Below are positions 30,584 to 42,587 of a DNA stretch of 64,000 nucleotides, piece by piece. The stretch lies in assembly GCA_029817715.1 (NCBI GenBank), contig JARUPY010000288.1:372001-436000 (forward strand), in the 5' to 3' direction. The translations under genes were made by a program, and so were the position numbers. Positions within the stretch are counted from its first letter, which is position 1. Each line of letters starts with the position of its first letter. Below the pieces are notes generated by a model. The model saw only the letters and a list, made by a program, of their open reading frames with translations. It made no database searches and was not told the DNA's origin. Source of the stretch: Melastoma dodecandrum (lineage: Eukaryota > Streptophyta > Magnoliopsida > Myrtales > Melastomataceae).

Positions 30584-33500
30584 ATGGTCTTCTTTACAGA
30601 AATAGTCTCAACCGGGCAAAAGTATTTATGTCTCGGTGAAGACGAGAAGTCGGAGGATGAAGATTTGTTGAAGTTGTTATGTCTTTCGCCCAAAATCGGC
30701 CATTATGCTTCCCGAACCAAGGTTGATTTCAAACAAGATAACCTTCAACACTGGTCGAAGGAGATTCCAGATGACTCTTATCGTCCCAAGGCTTGGTCTC
30801 TGGTGTCACCATCCACAACATCTTATGCCGAGCCAAAACCTTCGATTACATTAGGAAGGAGGATCGTATCAGGCAAATCTCGTTGGGAAGGGTTTTTTCG
30901 GATGCGCGGCGAATTTGCATATATCCCAAAGTATTGGGAGTGGTTGGATGATGTGACATCTCGCAACAAGGGGATTTTCGAACAAGCTGATATATTGGAT
31001 GTTGTTTATCGTTCGCGCTACACTTATGATCGTAATAAGGATATTCTACGTGCCTTTTGTGAAGCATGGTGTCCAGACTTCAACACGCTCGAGACGTCCA
31101 CGGAATCTCACTATGGGACCTATATAATCTCGGAGGTCTTCCTGTTAATGGCGACATGTATGAAGAGACGGTACCTTGCTTAAGGGAACTCACCGGTTCA
31201 TCCACTGATGGAAGGTTTCTCCCGAAGAGTTGCCAACATTTATTCGCGGCCTTTCAACATCTTCGAGGAAATAAAAAGACAGTTCAACTTTGCAGCTGGA
31301 TCGACTTTTGGTTCCAAGGTGAAGTAACGTATGTCAAACCACCTAAGCGTGTGCCGAAGAAGCTTACTCGTCCCAAGGCCACTCATAATCCGTATCTTCC
31401 TATTCCGGTAGCGCATCCATGGGGCACCAAAGAAGAAGCTCCTTTCGAGAAGCTAGGTATTGGGAGTCATGTTCGTCAACCACCCTACTTGTCTGCATTC
31501 ATCGCTTGCTGGTTGTGCGTTTTCGTCTTTCCGCACAATGATGGTGATGTGCGTCCCGAGACCTTTAAAGTAGCGAGTTTAATGGCGACAAGCAAGACTT
31601 TTGGCCTCGCAATACTAGTGTTAGCTTTTTATATCCCGGCCTGAATGAAATATTCAAGGCTACTATTGTTGGCAATCCCAAGTCATGTATTCCTACTCAC
31701 TACATTTACGGATGGCTGGCATACTACTTCAAGACTCATTATCAAGTCCCGGTTAAGGTAGAAGGCCCCTTGATGACCAGGTATTCTGGAGAAGGAGACA
31801 TATTCATAATGGGGACAACATAATTTGGCATGCCAACCTTTCAGCAAGCATGGCGATTTTCATTTGAGGGACGATCATAATATGAAGATACCGGCTTTGA
31901 ACTTTTTCATGAGCGTCCGTCCTTGTCGTTTGACTATCAGGATTAATGAATCTTTTATCGTAGAGCCTTATACTCCATCGCACTTCAGCCGTCAATTTGG
32001 CATATGGCAAGATATTCTTGTTAGAAATTTCTGATTTTGGGCTTCCATTAATTGTTTATTTTAATTTTCTTTTACTTATTTTATTTTACTTTATTAAACT
32101 ATATTTTATAAAACAGGTTGTGACATAAAGACAATGCATGAAATCCCATTAAATCGCTTAAGTCATTGGGATATGCGCATCTCGTTTGTCTAATGTGGCT
32201 TATGGTTGGGTGTAGACTATTTTATAACCTATGGTCCATTGATGGATAGGACATAGGCTATGGTATATTACGGATAGGTCCCTTCCCCTGTCCTTCAAAT
32301 AATTAACTAAGGGGCAAAACTGACATTTCATAAAGGAAATCCTTTATTAGGTTTTCCTTATATCTGGGTTAATCACCTTGACAGAAAAACAGAACGTCAG
32401 TTTATTTTATTTTGGCCTCCTCCATCGAGAGCAGTCGTACGGGAAGGAAAAGGGGAAGAAGATCTATGCCGCCCAGGTTACAATCATCAGCTTTACGGTA
32501 TGGCGAACGTCGCGAATACGGGTACGTTTACTTTTTCCTTGATCTTTCTCGGTGACCGTAAACCCGCGTAACCGATCCAGTCTTCCGCTGTTTTGTTTGT
32601 TTGTTATTTCTATGATTGAGTGAATTTCTAACAATTCTTCTTGCATTGAAAGATGACATGCGCCTGGCATCTTTAGAAGAGGGCTTCGAGTTATGGTGTT
32701 ATTCGGCACGACATGATAAAGGCTCTCACTTGTATGTGCCTGCCATCCCGACCAAGTTGTGCAACTATGTAACAATGGAGTACAATAAATGGTGGGCATC
32801 TCGATATGGCGATTATCTAAGGCATGGTATTGAAACCTTGATTGAGCAATCTCATCCTCCCCCGTGTAAGAGGGACAATATTTTTGAGAAGCATGAGCCA
32901 AAGAAGCCGATTAAAATAACTATGAAGAAGAGAACTTCCTCACAAGGTACGACTGAAACAACTTCATTCATATCCTTTAGCGAGAAGTGTAACACATTTT
33001 TTTTTTTAGTTGAGGACTCTGAAGGATCGAGCACCGAAGAGCAACATTTCAAAAGAAAACGACGGCAAGAGCCTGCATTGGAGAGTGACGTTGAAGATGT
33101 GCCTCCTACACCTTGTATCCCGCCAAACTCGGACGAGTCGGTAAGTTTCTCATGCTTACTTATCATGTTTGTTTTGATTCATTAATATGTATGATCATTG
33201 GTTGGTGGACAGTCATCCTCAATGGAAGAAAACGACGATCATCCCACCTCGACTCCAATTGCCATAGACAAGTTAGAACCCATTTAGAGGAAGCAACCAT
33301 CTCGAAAGAAAGGATCACCGATGCCAACTCGGGTTCCAGAAAGGATAATTCAGCTCGAAAGGAATAAAGAAGTCGATGATGCTCCCGTCGATCTTGACTT
33401 GAGTGCGTCAGCTGTGGCCTCTCGAGCTTATAAAAGATTTGCGGCAAGTATATGGGAAGACATCAAGGAGAAGATTTTCAAGACTCCCTTCAGCCAGGGT

Positions 33501-34025
33501 GCCAAAATTATTGAGGAGCTGAAGAATATTCTTGATCTCATCGACGAAAGTGAGCATTTGGAATGGGCTCCTATTCGTGCCTTGGTGGAAGAATACATGC
33601 AAGGATCGATGAAATATTCAAATCTTTTGGCCACTGTTGAAGGGACGATGACAGCTGCACGTCGTGATAAATAAGTTGCCTTGGTTAGAGGTAGTCTCAT
33701 TAAGGCTCAAGACAACAAGAAGACTATCGTAACGAAGGAAGCAACTTTACAAGAACAACTAGCTGCCGTTGAATCCAAGATTGAAGAACTTCGATGACAA
33801 TTGTCTGACTGTACTGAGGCTAAAGCGGCCTTAGAGGACTCTCTGAAGCAGACTGCTGCTATTGCTAAGGAGGCAGATGATGATATCGCAAACTTGAAGG
33901 GGGCCATGTCCGCTTTGAAGAATGCCAGGATAGTCCGTGATGAAGATCGCTTGTCCTTGAATGAACTTCGTGAGCAACTGAAGAGGACTCGTGAAGAGAT
34001 CGTCCAGTTTACTTGGGAAGCTTGA
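30584..34025 (+). pseudogene. Antisense extra gene of the Tat element: plant-mobile-domain-like N-terminus, coiled-coil C-terminus
   Basis: Coding pieces run on the plus strand: 30584-31110 (GKSRWEGFFRMRGEFAYIPKYWEWLDDV), then after a one-base shift 31096-31640 (ISLWDLYNLGGLPVNG, LSAFIACWLCVFVFP), and a frame-shifting remnant to about 32040. Separate exon-like pieces follow at 32655-33140 (acidic/basic, KRKRRQEPALESD) and 33210-34025. The last is helical (IEELKNILDLIDESEHLEW, then a coiled coil to VQFTWEA) and interrupted by two stops near 33672 and 33796. The first part resembles the plant mobile domain found in extra ORFs of Tat-clade elements. GT/AG boundaries near 33140 and 33212 suggest introns. 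A TATA box at 29869 and AATAAA at 34109 bracket it. It is degraded here; its role in the element is unknown. Confidence 0.65.
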
Positions 34026-34108
34026 TTTCACCTTTCTAACTTGTTTAGGCTCTAGAATAAGATTTTGATCTCTTTTTTTTTGTAAGACTATCATTATTTC
34101 AGATGAAT

Positions 34109-34114
34109 AATAAA
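34109..34114 (+). terminator. Poly(A) signal of the antisense gene
   Basis: AATAAA 84 bp after the end of the last coiled-coil frame. Confidence 0.45.
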
Positions 34115-34185
34115 AGTCCTTTCTTCTTAAAGTCATTCATCTCTTATACTCGTACGAACCATGACTTTAATATCTTTTTTTTAAG

Positions 34186-34325
34186 TCGTTCACAGTTTAT
34201 ACTCGTGTGGGTCAGGAGTATTACATTTGTTTAGCCGTTCACAGTTTATACTTGTGCAGGCCAGGAGTATTACATTTTGTTTAGCCGTTCACAATTTATA
34301 CTCGTGCGGGCCAGGAGTATAACAT
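34186..34325. repeat. Tandem repeat, period about 50 bp, three units
   Basis: CGTTCACAGTTTATACTCGTG...GGAGTATTACAT repeats at about 34186, 34235 and 34285, with a weaker unit before it at 34140. It lies between the ends of the convergent antisense gene and pol. Confidence 0.75.
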
Positions 34326-34385
34326 GTAGATCTTTTTTTTTGTTTTTGCAGTTTAGGCTCATGCAACATGGAGCGTTGCTCTTCA

Positions 34386-35600
34386 GGTGTAATATCGCTT
34401 CAGGAACTTTCCATTGATTGGTCCGACACGCACTCCATCTTGATCAACTATCTTATAGGCGTCCCTGGTGTAAGCTTCTTGGACGACATATGGGCCATCC
34501 CATTTTGATGTGAGTTTGCTTCCGGTCTTATGCATGACGAATATGGGTCTTCACACCGCCAAAACAAGGTCACCTACTTGAAAGGAGCGAGGTCGTACTC
34601 TCTTGTTAAAAGACTTCGACATCCTTGCCTGGTAGCATTCAATCCATTGTTGGGCTTCAAGACGTTTCTCATCCAAAGCTTCCAGTTCTTGTAAGCGTAA
34701 CCGCGCATTATCCTCTTGACAATGTCCCTCTTGTATAGCTATTCGCAGCGACGGTATTTGTCGTTCAAGTGGAAGGACCGCTTCAACACAATAGACCAAC
34801 GAGTCTGGTGTCATTTGTGACGCAGTTCTATACCTCGTGCGATACGCCCATAGAGCTTCCCTGACTCGTTCATGCCAATCTTTTCTAGCTTTATTGACCA
34901 CATTCTTTAGAAGATTGCATAGCATTTTATTGAAAGCCTCCGCCAACCCGTTTGAGGCTGCATAATACATGGAAGAGTTATATTGTTTGAAACCAAACTG
35001 CTCGCTAAATTTATCCATGACCTTATTGGATAAATTTCAACCATTAGCTGTGATTATATGGCGAGGCACACCATAACGAAAAATAGTATTATTATTGATG
35101 AAGGTGATCATTGTTCCCTTCTTCACTTCCCGAAAAGGTGCAGCTTCTGCCCATTTTGAAAAATAGTCAGTTGCTGCAAGAATATATGAGTGACCCCCAG
35201 ATGATTTGGGTGTGATGGGCCCTACGACATTTAGCCCCCATGCTTCAAAAGGCCAAGATGCTACAGTTGGATGAAGTGGCTCGGGTGATTGATGGATGAA
35301 GTTAGCGCGAAATTGACATGCTTAACACTTCTTTGCATATTCCATACAATTCTTTACCATTGTCGGCCAATAATAACCCACTTTCTTAAAGTGGAAGTGA
35401 AGTTTAGGACCAGATTGATGAGCCCCACAAACTCCAGAATGCGCCTCATCTAGTGCTGTGGTGTCTTCTTCCACTCCAAGACATCGCAAAAATACTCCTT
35501 CAAAGGATCGTCGATAGAGAGTACTCTTAAAATATATGAATCGAGGCGCTCTCCTCCTCACATATACTCTTTGTCGCGGGTCGTTAGGTAACTTTCCATG
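34386..35600 (-). pseudogene. pol: Tat element integrase and pol C-terminus
   Basis: The zinc-binding region (EAHSGVCGAHQSG, YWPTMVKNCMEYAKKC) begins near 35561. The core follows in broken frames: SWPFEAWGLNVVGPI and WAEAAPF, then IITANG, where the family has D (TDNG); the codon reads GCT, Ala, and is followed by a stop. AEAFNKMLCNLLKN supplies the Glu region. The C-terminal part runs through GDLVLAV, an interrupting stop and SKWDGPYVV to a stop near 34386. Loss of the second catalytic Asp and at least three stops or frameshifts make the enzyme dead. Confidence 0.85.
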
Positions 35601-35621
35601 TTCGAGGAAGTCGATGAGTGG

Positions 35622-36694
35622 TTATCTCCAATCTTGATCCTCTATGTTATAGTCGGAAATGAGATTGACCTCGTTTGCTTCCTCCTTGTCGAGGACCGGT
35701 GAAGCCGCCCATGCATGACATAATCTGATGCCGACCTCCCTATTTACTGAAGTGAGTGCAGAAGCAAGACTTGCCATGGCATCTGCTTGTGCATTTTCCG
35801 TTCTGGGTATATGACTTATTGTAATATCCGGAAACCACCCTGCGAGTTTAACCGCATAGTCATGATAAGGCAAAAGCTCTGGTTTGCGAACCTCATATGT
35901 GGAGTCTCCATATACCCTCAAACTATGCACTTTTTTATCCATGGTAATTTCTAACCCAAGTATGAGAGCCTGATACTCCGCCATATTATTTGAGCATAAT
36001 TGATTGATGGTGTATGCATATGGGATGATATCTCCATCAGATGTAACGAAGACAACTCCAGCTCCTGCACCTTTTTTGGTAGCCGATCCATCGAAGAACA
36101 TCTTCCATGGACGGGGAGTATCTACCAACATCACCTCTTCATCGGGTAGTTCTTCAGAAATCTTCCAATTATCTGGTATAGGATGATTTGCTAAGAAATC
36201 AGCCAATGCTTGCCCCTTCATAGCTTTTTGAGGCACATACGAAATCTCGAACTCTTGGAGCATGAGTGCCCATTTCGCTAGACAACCAGATAATACTGGC
36301 TTTACATGATGTATTTGAGAGGATCTGCTCGTGATATAAGGTGAACCGAGTGCGCTTGCAAGTAATGTCGCAACTTTTGTATGGCAAACATTAATGCGAG
36401 GCATGTCTTCTCAATTGGAGAGTAATTCAGCTCTGCACTAGTCAGGGTCCTACTCAAGTAGTATAGAGCGTTCTCCTTCCCGTCATCATTCTCTTGGGCT
36501 AACAAGACCCCTAATGAGGCTTCTTGTGCTGCTCTATACAATATGAGTGATTTACCTTGGATTGGTGCACTTAAAACTGGCGGCTTTGATAAATATGCCT
36601 TTATACTATTGAAGGCATTCTTACATGTTTCATCCCACTCAAAAGGGGTATCTTTTTTTAGTAGCCGATGGAACGGATGACATCGTCCAGCCAA
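35622..36694 (-). pseudogene. pol: Tat element dual RNase H region
   Basis: 36302-36694 holds the retroviral-type RNase H remnant (LGVLLAQEND, ALYYLSRTLTSAELNY), and 35622-36270 the second, archaeal-type RNase H (MFFDGSATKKGAGAGVVF, NNMAEYQALILGLE, YGDSTYEV, HIPRTENAQADAMA). A frame change separates them near 36302. A second RNase H behind the first is a hallmark of the Tat clade. Confidence 0.88.
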
Positions 36695-36820
36695 ATTCGA
36701 TATAAATCTTCAGATATATGCAAGCTTCCCCTGAAGGCTCTTTAACTCATGTATATTCCTCAGCTCTGGCATCTTCGTAATCGCGTCTATCTTCGATTGA
36801 TCGACTTCAATGCCTCGATG

Positions 36821-38152
36821 TCAAACAACAAATCCAAGGAACTTTCCCGAAGTAACCCCGAAGGCACACTTCAATGAGTTCATCTTTAGTTGATATTTGC
36901 GCAATCTATCAAATATTTTTCTAAGGTCGTTGATATGATCGCGCCTTTGTCTGGATTTGACAACCAGATCATCCACGTAACACTTTACATTCTTGTGGAG
37001 AATATCATCAAAGATTCGTTTCATGGCCCGCTGATAAGTTGCTCCCGCATTCTTCAACCCAAAAAGCATCACCTTATAATAATATATTCCTTTTGGTGTA
37101 CGAAAAGCTGTCATTTCCTCATCCTTCGGATCCATTCGGATTTGATTATATCCTGACGATCCATCCATAAAACTGAGGGCTTCATAGCCAGTGGTAGAAT
37201 CTACCATTATCTCAGTGATTGGAAGAGGAAAATCATCCTTTGGACATGAATTGTTGAGGTCGCGGAAGTCAACACAAACGCGAAGTTGACCGTTCTTTTT
37301 CTTGACGGGTACAATATTTGCGATCCATGTTGGGAACTTCACTTCCCGAATGAATCCGGCTTCGATAAGTTTATTGACTTCGGCTTCTATCAGGGGAATC
37401 AACTCCGAACGAAAACGCCGTTGAGTTTGCTTTGTGGGATGAACCCCATGCTTCACAGATAACTTGTGAACTGCAATTTTTGGGTCAAGACCGGGCATTT
37501 CTTTGCAGCTCCATGCGAAGATGTCTTTGTATTCCTTCAACAACTGAATATATAATTCCTCTTCTCCAGGGCTTAAACTTGCACTGAGGAAAGTGGGACG
37601 ATGATTCCCTTCTTCTCCAAGGCCAACTTCCTTCAATTCGTCAACAATGGACTTCTTCTCATCCTCTAATACTTCAGGGGCATCTTCTGCATCATCTTCT
37701 TTGTGAGATGCATCTTCATCGGCCTCTGAAGTCGTAACATGATAAGAAGCGACATCATCTTCAACATTATTCTGAGATAACTCCTCATTGCCATTTGTAG
37801 TTATACATGTCTTCGTGGTCATTTTTAATACTTCTCCAGTGGTCACCTCCACAATAGTTCGACGCTTCATCCGGGAAGGAATTTTACTACGGAGATCATT
37901 TGTGTCTTCAATTATGATTGGGACGTCTTTCCTCTTGTCCACCCTCTTCCACACCATTCGACTTATTAGAGTGTCGCCTAACCTTAGTCGCGCAGGTCTC
38001 CTAGCATCAATCCTTTCTTCTAGAGCACCAAGTCTATCAAATATTGATTTTCGTTCGGACGGGGCCCTAAGTCGATCGAATACCGAAGTTCTCGTTGATT
38101 TGGCTGTAGTTTTATCATGAGCCTCAATGTATTGAATTGAAGCCTTCTTCAC
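36821..38152 (-). pseudogene. pol: Tat element reverse transcriptase
   Basis: A 443-residue frame. An acidic linker precedes the RT blocks: CKEMPGLDPKIAVHKL, RVCVDFRDLNNSCPKDDFPL, FMDGSSGYNQI, LFGLKNAGATYQ and the catalytic CYVDDLVVKS. The catalytic Asp pair is intact. The frame ends after KFLGFVV at a stop; the remaining RT connection and the RNase H lie in the next segments. Confidence 0.92.
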
Positions 38153-38210
38153 CGCTTGATCGACGGGCTTAGGAGTATCATACCCAAGACCGAGTTTTTA
38201 CTTTTGAGTA

Positions 38211-39272
38211 TCACCTCCTGCATTGGCCTCTTGCCCCAAGCGCCTTTAAGTCCTCTGTGTAGCCGGCTGCAGATATTAGTCTGAATGCATTTGGATCAAA
38301 TCCGTTGGTGCGCCTGTCAGGCAATGAATATGGATATATAATTGCCCCATGTTTAGGTCGGACAAAACCTTTTAAAGGCGTATTCGTTTGAGCAATTGTC
38401 GTCATTTTCGTCACTGGCCAGTTGAGTTCCTTTGGCACCATTATTTCTTCAGCGTGGCTACTTACGAAAGGTAGTTCCTCGGCTTTTCGGAAGGCTCTTG
38501 GAACATAGCGCAGAATTGGTTTGCTCTGCTTCGTCACATCTTCTGCCTGTATATTTCCAGGCATAATATCAGCTGAAGATTTCTCTTGTTGTATAGATGG
38601 TATATCTGCACTTGATTCTTTTAGAGTATTCTTTACGATAGGCTTTGAGTTTGATGCCTCCACATGTACACTTTTGTTCAAGTAAAACTTGGCGTCGACA
38701 AAGTATGACTCCTCCTCTGTAAAGGGCTTAGCATCCGCCCATACTGTACATGACACTCCGTCCTTGATAAACTTGAAGCATTGATAAAGTGTTGATGCAA
38801 CGATTCCATATTCGTGCATCCATGGTCGACCTAGCAACATATTATAGGTCGTCCTTGAATCGATAACATAGAATGTCGTGCAAGATTCCATGTCACCTAT
38901 CGTAAGAGAAAGGCAAATTTTTCCTATGGCTCGTTCTCCGCCTTGGTTAAATCCATGAATTATCAGCCGACTACTTGAGAGATCATCCACTCCCAAGCCA
39001 ATATCCTTCAAAGTTTTTCATGAAATGATATTTACTGCCGAACCTGGGTCAATCAGGATGCGATTAACCTTTGTGCCACATGTATATCCAAACACAAATA
39101 ATGGTCGATTGTGTGACTTGTGGCCCACGAGAAGATCTTCATCAGAAAACGTGATAATCGGACAATTCTCCTTCACCTTTTCCACTAACATTGTTGTAGA
39201 ACTTTCCGGGATGTCAACCTTTGGATTGGGCTGCTCCTTTTCCATGTCAATATGGTGACAACTTCTGGACAA
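38211..39272 (-). pseudogene. pol: Tat element protease region
   Basis: The frame 39018-39272 contains VNRILIDPGSAVNII; the retropepsin motif is usually D(S/T)G, and this is the DPGS variant common in Tat elements. After a stop, 38211-39011 continues with LIIHGFNQGGERAIG, FYVIDSRTTYNMLLGRPWMH and a long linker to the RT frame. Confidence 0.82.
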
Positions 39273-39548
39273 AGTCGCAAGCCTTTGAAATTTTTTGGGG
39301 AAGAAATCTCATATCGTGATTGGAGATGGCTTTTTCAAGGTTACTTCAACATTCGGGATTGGCTTATCCACTACCTCCTTGAAGTTTGCGTTCTTATGTC
39401 CTCTTTTAAAAACTTTTGTTTGAATAGGAGGCTTCTTCTCTTGAGGCTTCAAAGTCTTTCTTCGGTTCCTCCTATGCGTCACCAAAGTCCAACCATCCTC
39501 ATCATGAACCGCCTCATGGCCAATTGCACAGCTTGACAGCTTAACGTC

Positions 39549-41549
39549 CTAACTACCATCTAGTTCCACTTTCGAACAAAGGAAAGCAGCCATCTCATCA
39601 GAGCTAAATGACCCGAAGATAATATTGGATGCATCCGGACTTGCTACGTCCACCAGATTCGAGGAAACCATCGACCCTAAATCAATCTTGTTATCTCGGG
39701 CAAGTTCCATAACCTTCTCCTTGAAGACAAAACACTTCTCTATAGGATGACCCAGAACATGGTGATACTTGCAAAAGTTTGGATCTCCTGCTCGACTCGC
39801 TTGTTGTGGGCATTTTGACGGAAGGAGTTTAATCATTTTAGCAGATAAAAGAAAGTCGAATATATCAGCAACATCTGAATCTGGGAAAGGATATTGCTTA
39901 TTCTGTCTCTCTTCTGGAGTCGGTCGCCTCTTCTCTGTCTGAGGAGTTGCTGGAGCATGGGTTGGAGTGCTTGATTGTCCTTTCTCCTTCGCATTCGGGA
40001 TCTTGACAGGAACAACATCGGTTGCCATCACTTGTTTCTTGTTATCCTTGAAGGCAGGCTTGCCCCCAGTTCTATTAACTGGCTTCCTGTTCCTTTGGAT
40101 GGTTCGGGTACCGGAAGATCTCCCACACCAACACCTACAAAGCTCAACTCCATATCATGTGCTCTTGTAGCTAATTCCTCAAAAGACTGAGGTTTTATCC
40201 CCTGTAAAATATAGTGAATCCTCCAGAGCATTCCTTGAATGCACATATCTATCGATGTCGCCTCAGATAAGCGATCCCTATAGTTTAGACTTAGGTTTCT
40301 CCATCGTTGTATATAATCAACGATGGGCTCGCCTTCCCATTGAAGCGTGTTATTGAGTTCTATCATGCTCACCACACGTCTTGTGCTATAAAAGTGGTTC
40401 AAGAATTCCCTTTCCAACTGCTCCCAACTGTCAATACTTTTTGGTTTTATGTCGATATACCAGTCAAAGGTATTTCCCTTCAAGGAGCAGACGAACTGTT
40501 TGACCATCAAGTCTCCATCAGTCCCAGCATTATTGCAAGTCTCGACAAAATGAGCCACATGTTGCCTTGGATTCCCCTTCCCATCAAATTGTTGGAAGTA
40601 TGGGGGCTGATAACCCATTGGCATGCTCATACTTTCAATTCTTTGACTGTATGCTTATTGTATGCCAAAGATGTTGCATACTTTCCCTCAAGTTCATTCT
40701 TTAGAGCCTCTTGTATTAGTTCTTTCATTGCTCTAGTTGAGACCGGAGCATCAACGGGGACAGATACAAGCTTCGGTGAATCATCCACACTTTGCACATT
40801 CTTGCCTTTATCCTTGCGTATATGAGAACCTTCCTTATTAGATGTCTTCCAGACTCTTTATTCTCGAGCCTGCTTATGACATACTCAAGTTGTTGATCCC
40901 TATCCCTCATGGATTTCGTCATTGCCTCAACTGCTTTGGCAAGAGATGCAACTTGGTCTTCCAATGATGGGGTGTCAGCTATCATAATTGGCATGATTTC
41001 ATCTAACTTTTCAGCTAGATCAACCTCACTAATGCTTCGAGACTGATTTGGTGAAGAGTCCTCCGATAAACTATCATGGAAACTTGGCAGAGGAACTGGC
41101 GATATATTGCTCTTATTCAGTGGCGTCTTTTCGGCAATCTCCTTGCAGGATGGAATAGATCGAAGAATGTCTTCTATCTCCTCCATTTGCTTGCGCGTTT
41201 TGGCCCTTGATTCAGCAAAGCTCCATTTCGGAGTGTAGTCTGATGAAGAATCCTCAAGAGGAGAGACACTTGATGAGCTGTTGCAGAAACTACCCAAATG
41301 AATCGGTAATATGGAACTCTTGCTGAGAAGGCTTCTTTCAGTAACCTCCTTATATGATGGAGATGACTTTGGAAAGATAGATCTTAGAATCTCTTCAGTC
41401 TCCTTATATATATCAGCAATCGGTCTGGTCTTGGTGAAGTTTCTGGAACCAGGCGATGAAGAGCCTTTAGACAAGTGAGAAGGGAAACCAACTAGCTGAT
41501 TATTCACATCATTGACGGAATTCTTCAGCATGAACATCTTTGAAGCCAT
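39549..41549 (-). pseudogene. gag: Tat element gag
   Basis: The ATG at 41549 (MASKMFMLKNSVNDVN) starts a linker with repeated EEILRSIFPKSSPS-type units. After a frame change near 40840 come the capsid-type region at 40028-40630 (NPRQHVAHFVETCNNAG, FDWYIDIKPKSIDSW, EREFLNHFY) and then 39549-40031 with the CKYHHVLGHPIEKC zinc-knuckle variant typical of Tat gag. At least two frameshifts separate the three pieces. Confidence 0.87.
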
Positions 41550-41587
41550 CTGGATGCTTAGACGTAAAGAGATGAGAAGTAGAGATT

Positions 41588-41606
41588 GGTCCCACTGGGC
41601 GTGCCA
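41588..41606 (-). other. Primer-binding site of the Tat element
   Basis: On the minus strand TGGCACGCCCAGTGGGACC follows the 5' LTR by 6 bases. This form is common in plant Ty3 elements; I do not assign the tRNA with certainty. Confidence 0.6.
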
Positions 41607-41612
41607 TAAATT

Positions 41613-42582
41613 TGTTGACGTAAAAAATCTCACGGTCCGTATATAGACCGGAAGCAACGTACAAATTGTCATATTGAGAAATAGCAGGTTGAATATCTAG
41701 TCATTGACAAAATACGTGAGTCCTCTAATTCTATAGTCGTAAGATATCTGAAATATGAATGGGCTGAAGCGCTGGGAAATATCTGCTCCAGCTTTAGGGA
41801 GATATGTTGATGAAGACGCTGGAGCTGCAGAGCTTGATCTGGTGGGTCTTCAGGAGCCGCGAAGATCACTAGGGCTATTGTAGAAAGCTTGATCTGGAAA
41901 ATCTTCTAAGGATGGGCGAAGAGAACCAGGGCTGTTGTAGAAGCTTGATTTGGAGTCTTCAAGGATGACGATTGATCTGGAGTCTTCTGAAGATACGAAG
42001 AACACCAGGCTATTGAAGCTTAATCTTGAAAGCTTGAACTTGATCTTCAGGCTTGAACTTGATCTTCATCTTCAGACTTGATCTCGGGGCTTGATCTTGA
42101 GGCTTGATCTTCGTAAATCAGGTGAGGAAGAGATGCGCGAGAACTTTGCTATTGAAGGAGCTTCTCACTCTTGAAATTGTGTCCCAAAAGAGGGGGAGGG
42201 ACTCCTTTTATATAGGAGTTGAGGTGTCTTTAAGTGCCATCTCCTTCCGATGTGGGACAAAGATGCATAGGCTTTAGTGGTCATATTGGACAAAACTTTG
42301 GATTGGGCCAAAATTTAAATGGGTCGGACCATGGATGGGCCGACATATGAATTGACTGATGGGCTAGACTAAAGCTTATTCAACCCAATATATGAATGGG
42401 TTGGGCTTATTTAACCCAAAATGATCTAATACCATTGGACTTTATATAATTTCAAGTCCAAGTAGTAATTAATTTCACACTAAATGAGTGTAAAATATTT
42501 TATGTCATATTGGTCGATATAATATATGATTTCTTGAACCAAATAACATTATTTCGACATTAATAAAATTTTAATGTCTACA
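41613..42582 (-). repeat. 5' LTR of the Tat element
   Basis: 970 bp, partner of 28394-29379. It has a minus-strand TATA box at 42206-42215 (CTATATAAAA), 25-45 bp downstream of TCCCACATCGGAAGG. Confidence 0.93.
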
Positions 42583-42587
42583 ATATC
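42583..42587. repeat. Target duplication ATATC, right of the Tat element
   Basis: The exact partner of 28389-28393. Confidence 0.85.

Larger units (their letters stand above)
28394..42582 (-). mobile_element. Ty3/gypsy Tat/Ogre-type retrotransposon with an antisense gene
   Basis: LTRs at 28394-29379 and 41613-42582, both TGTTGACG...TGTCTACA, flank 12.2 kb. The target duplication is ATATC. Minus-strand order: gag, protease, RT, RNase H, second (archaeal-type) RNase H, integrase. Dual RNase H domains, large size and an extra gene between pol and the 3' LTR mark the Tat clade. Here the extra gene lies on the plus strand (30584-34025). Frameshifts in gag and pol and a lost integrase residue make it non-autonomous. 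The LTRs differ by small indels and scattered substitutions, so it is of moderate age. Confidence 0.94.

Noticed and set aside
34140..34325. CRISPR-like spaced repeat
   Set aside because: Units are contiguous and imperfect with no unique spacers, and this is a plant nuclear sequence.
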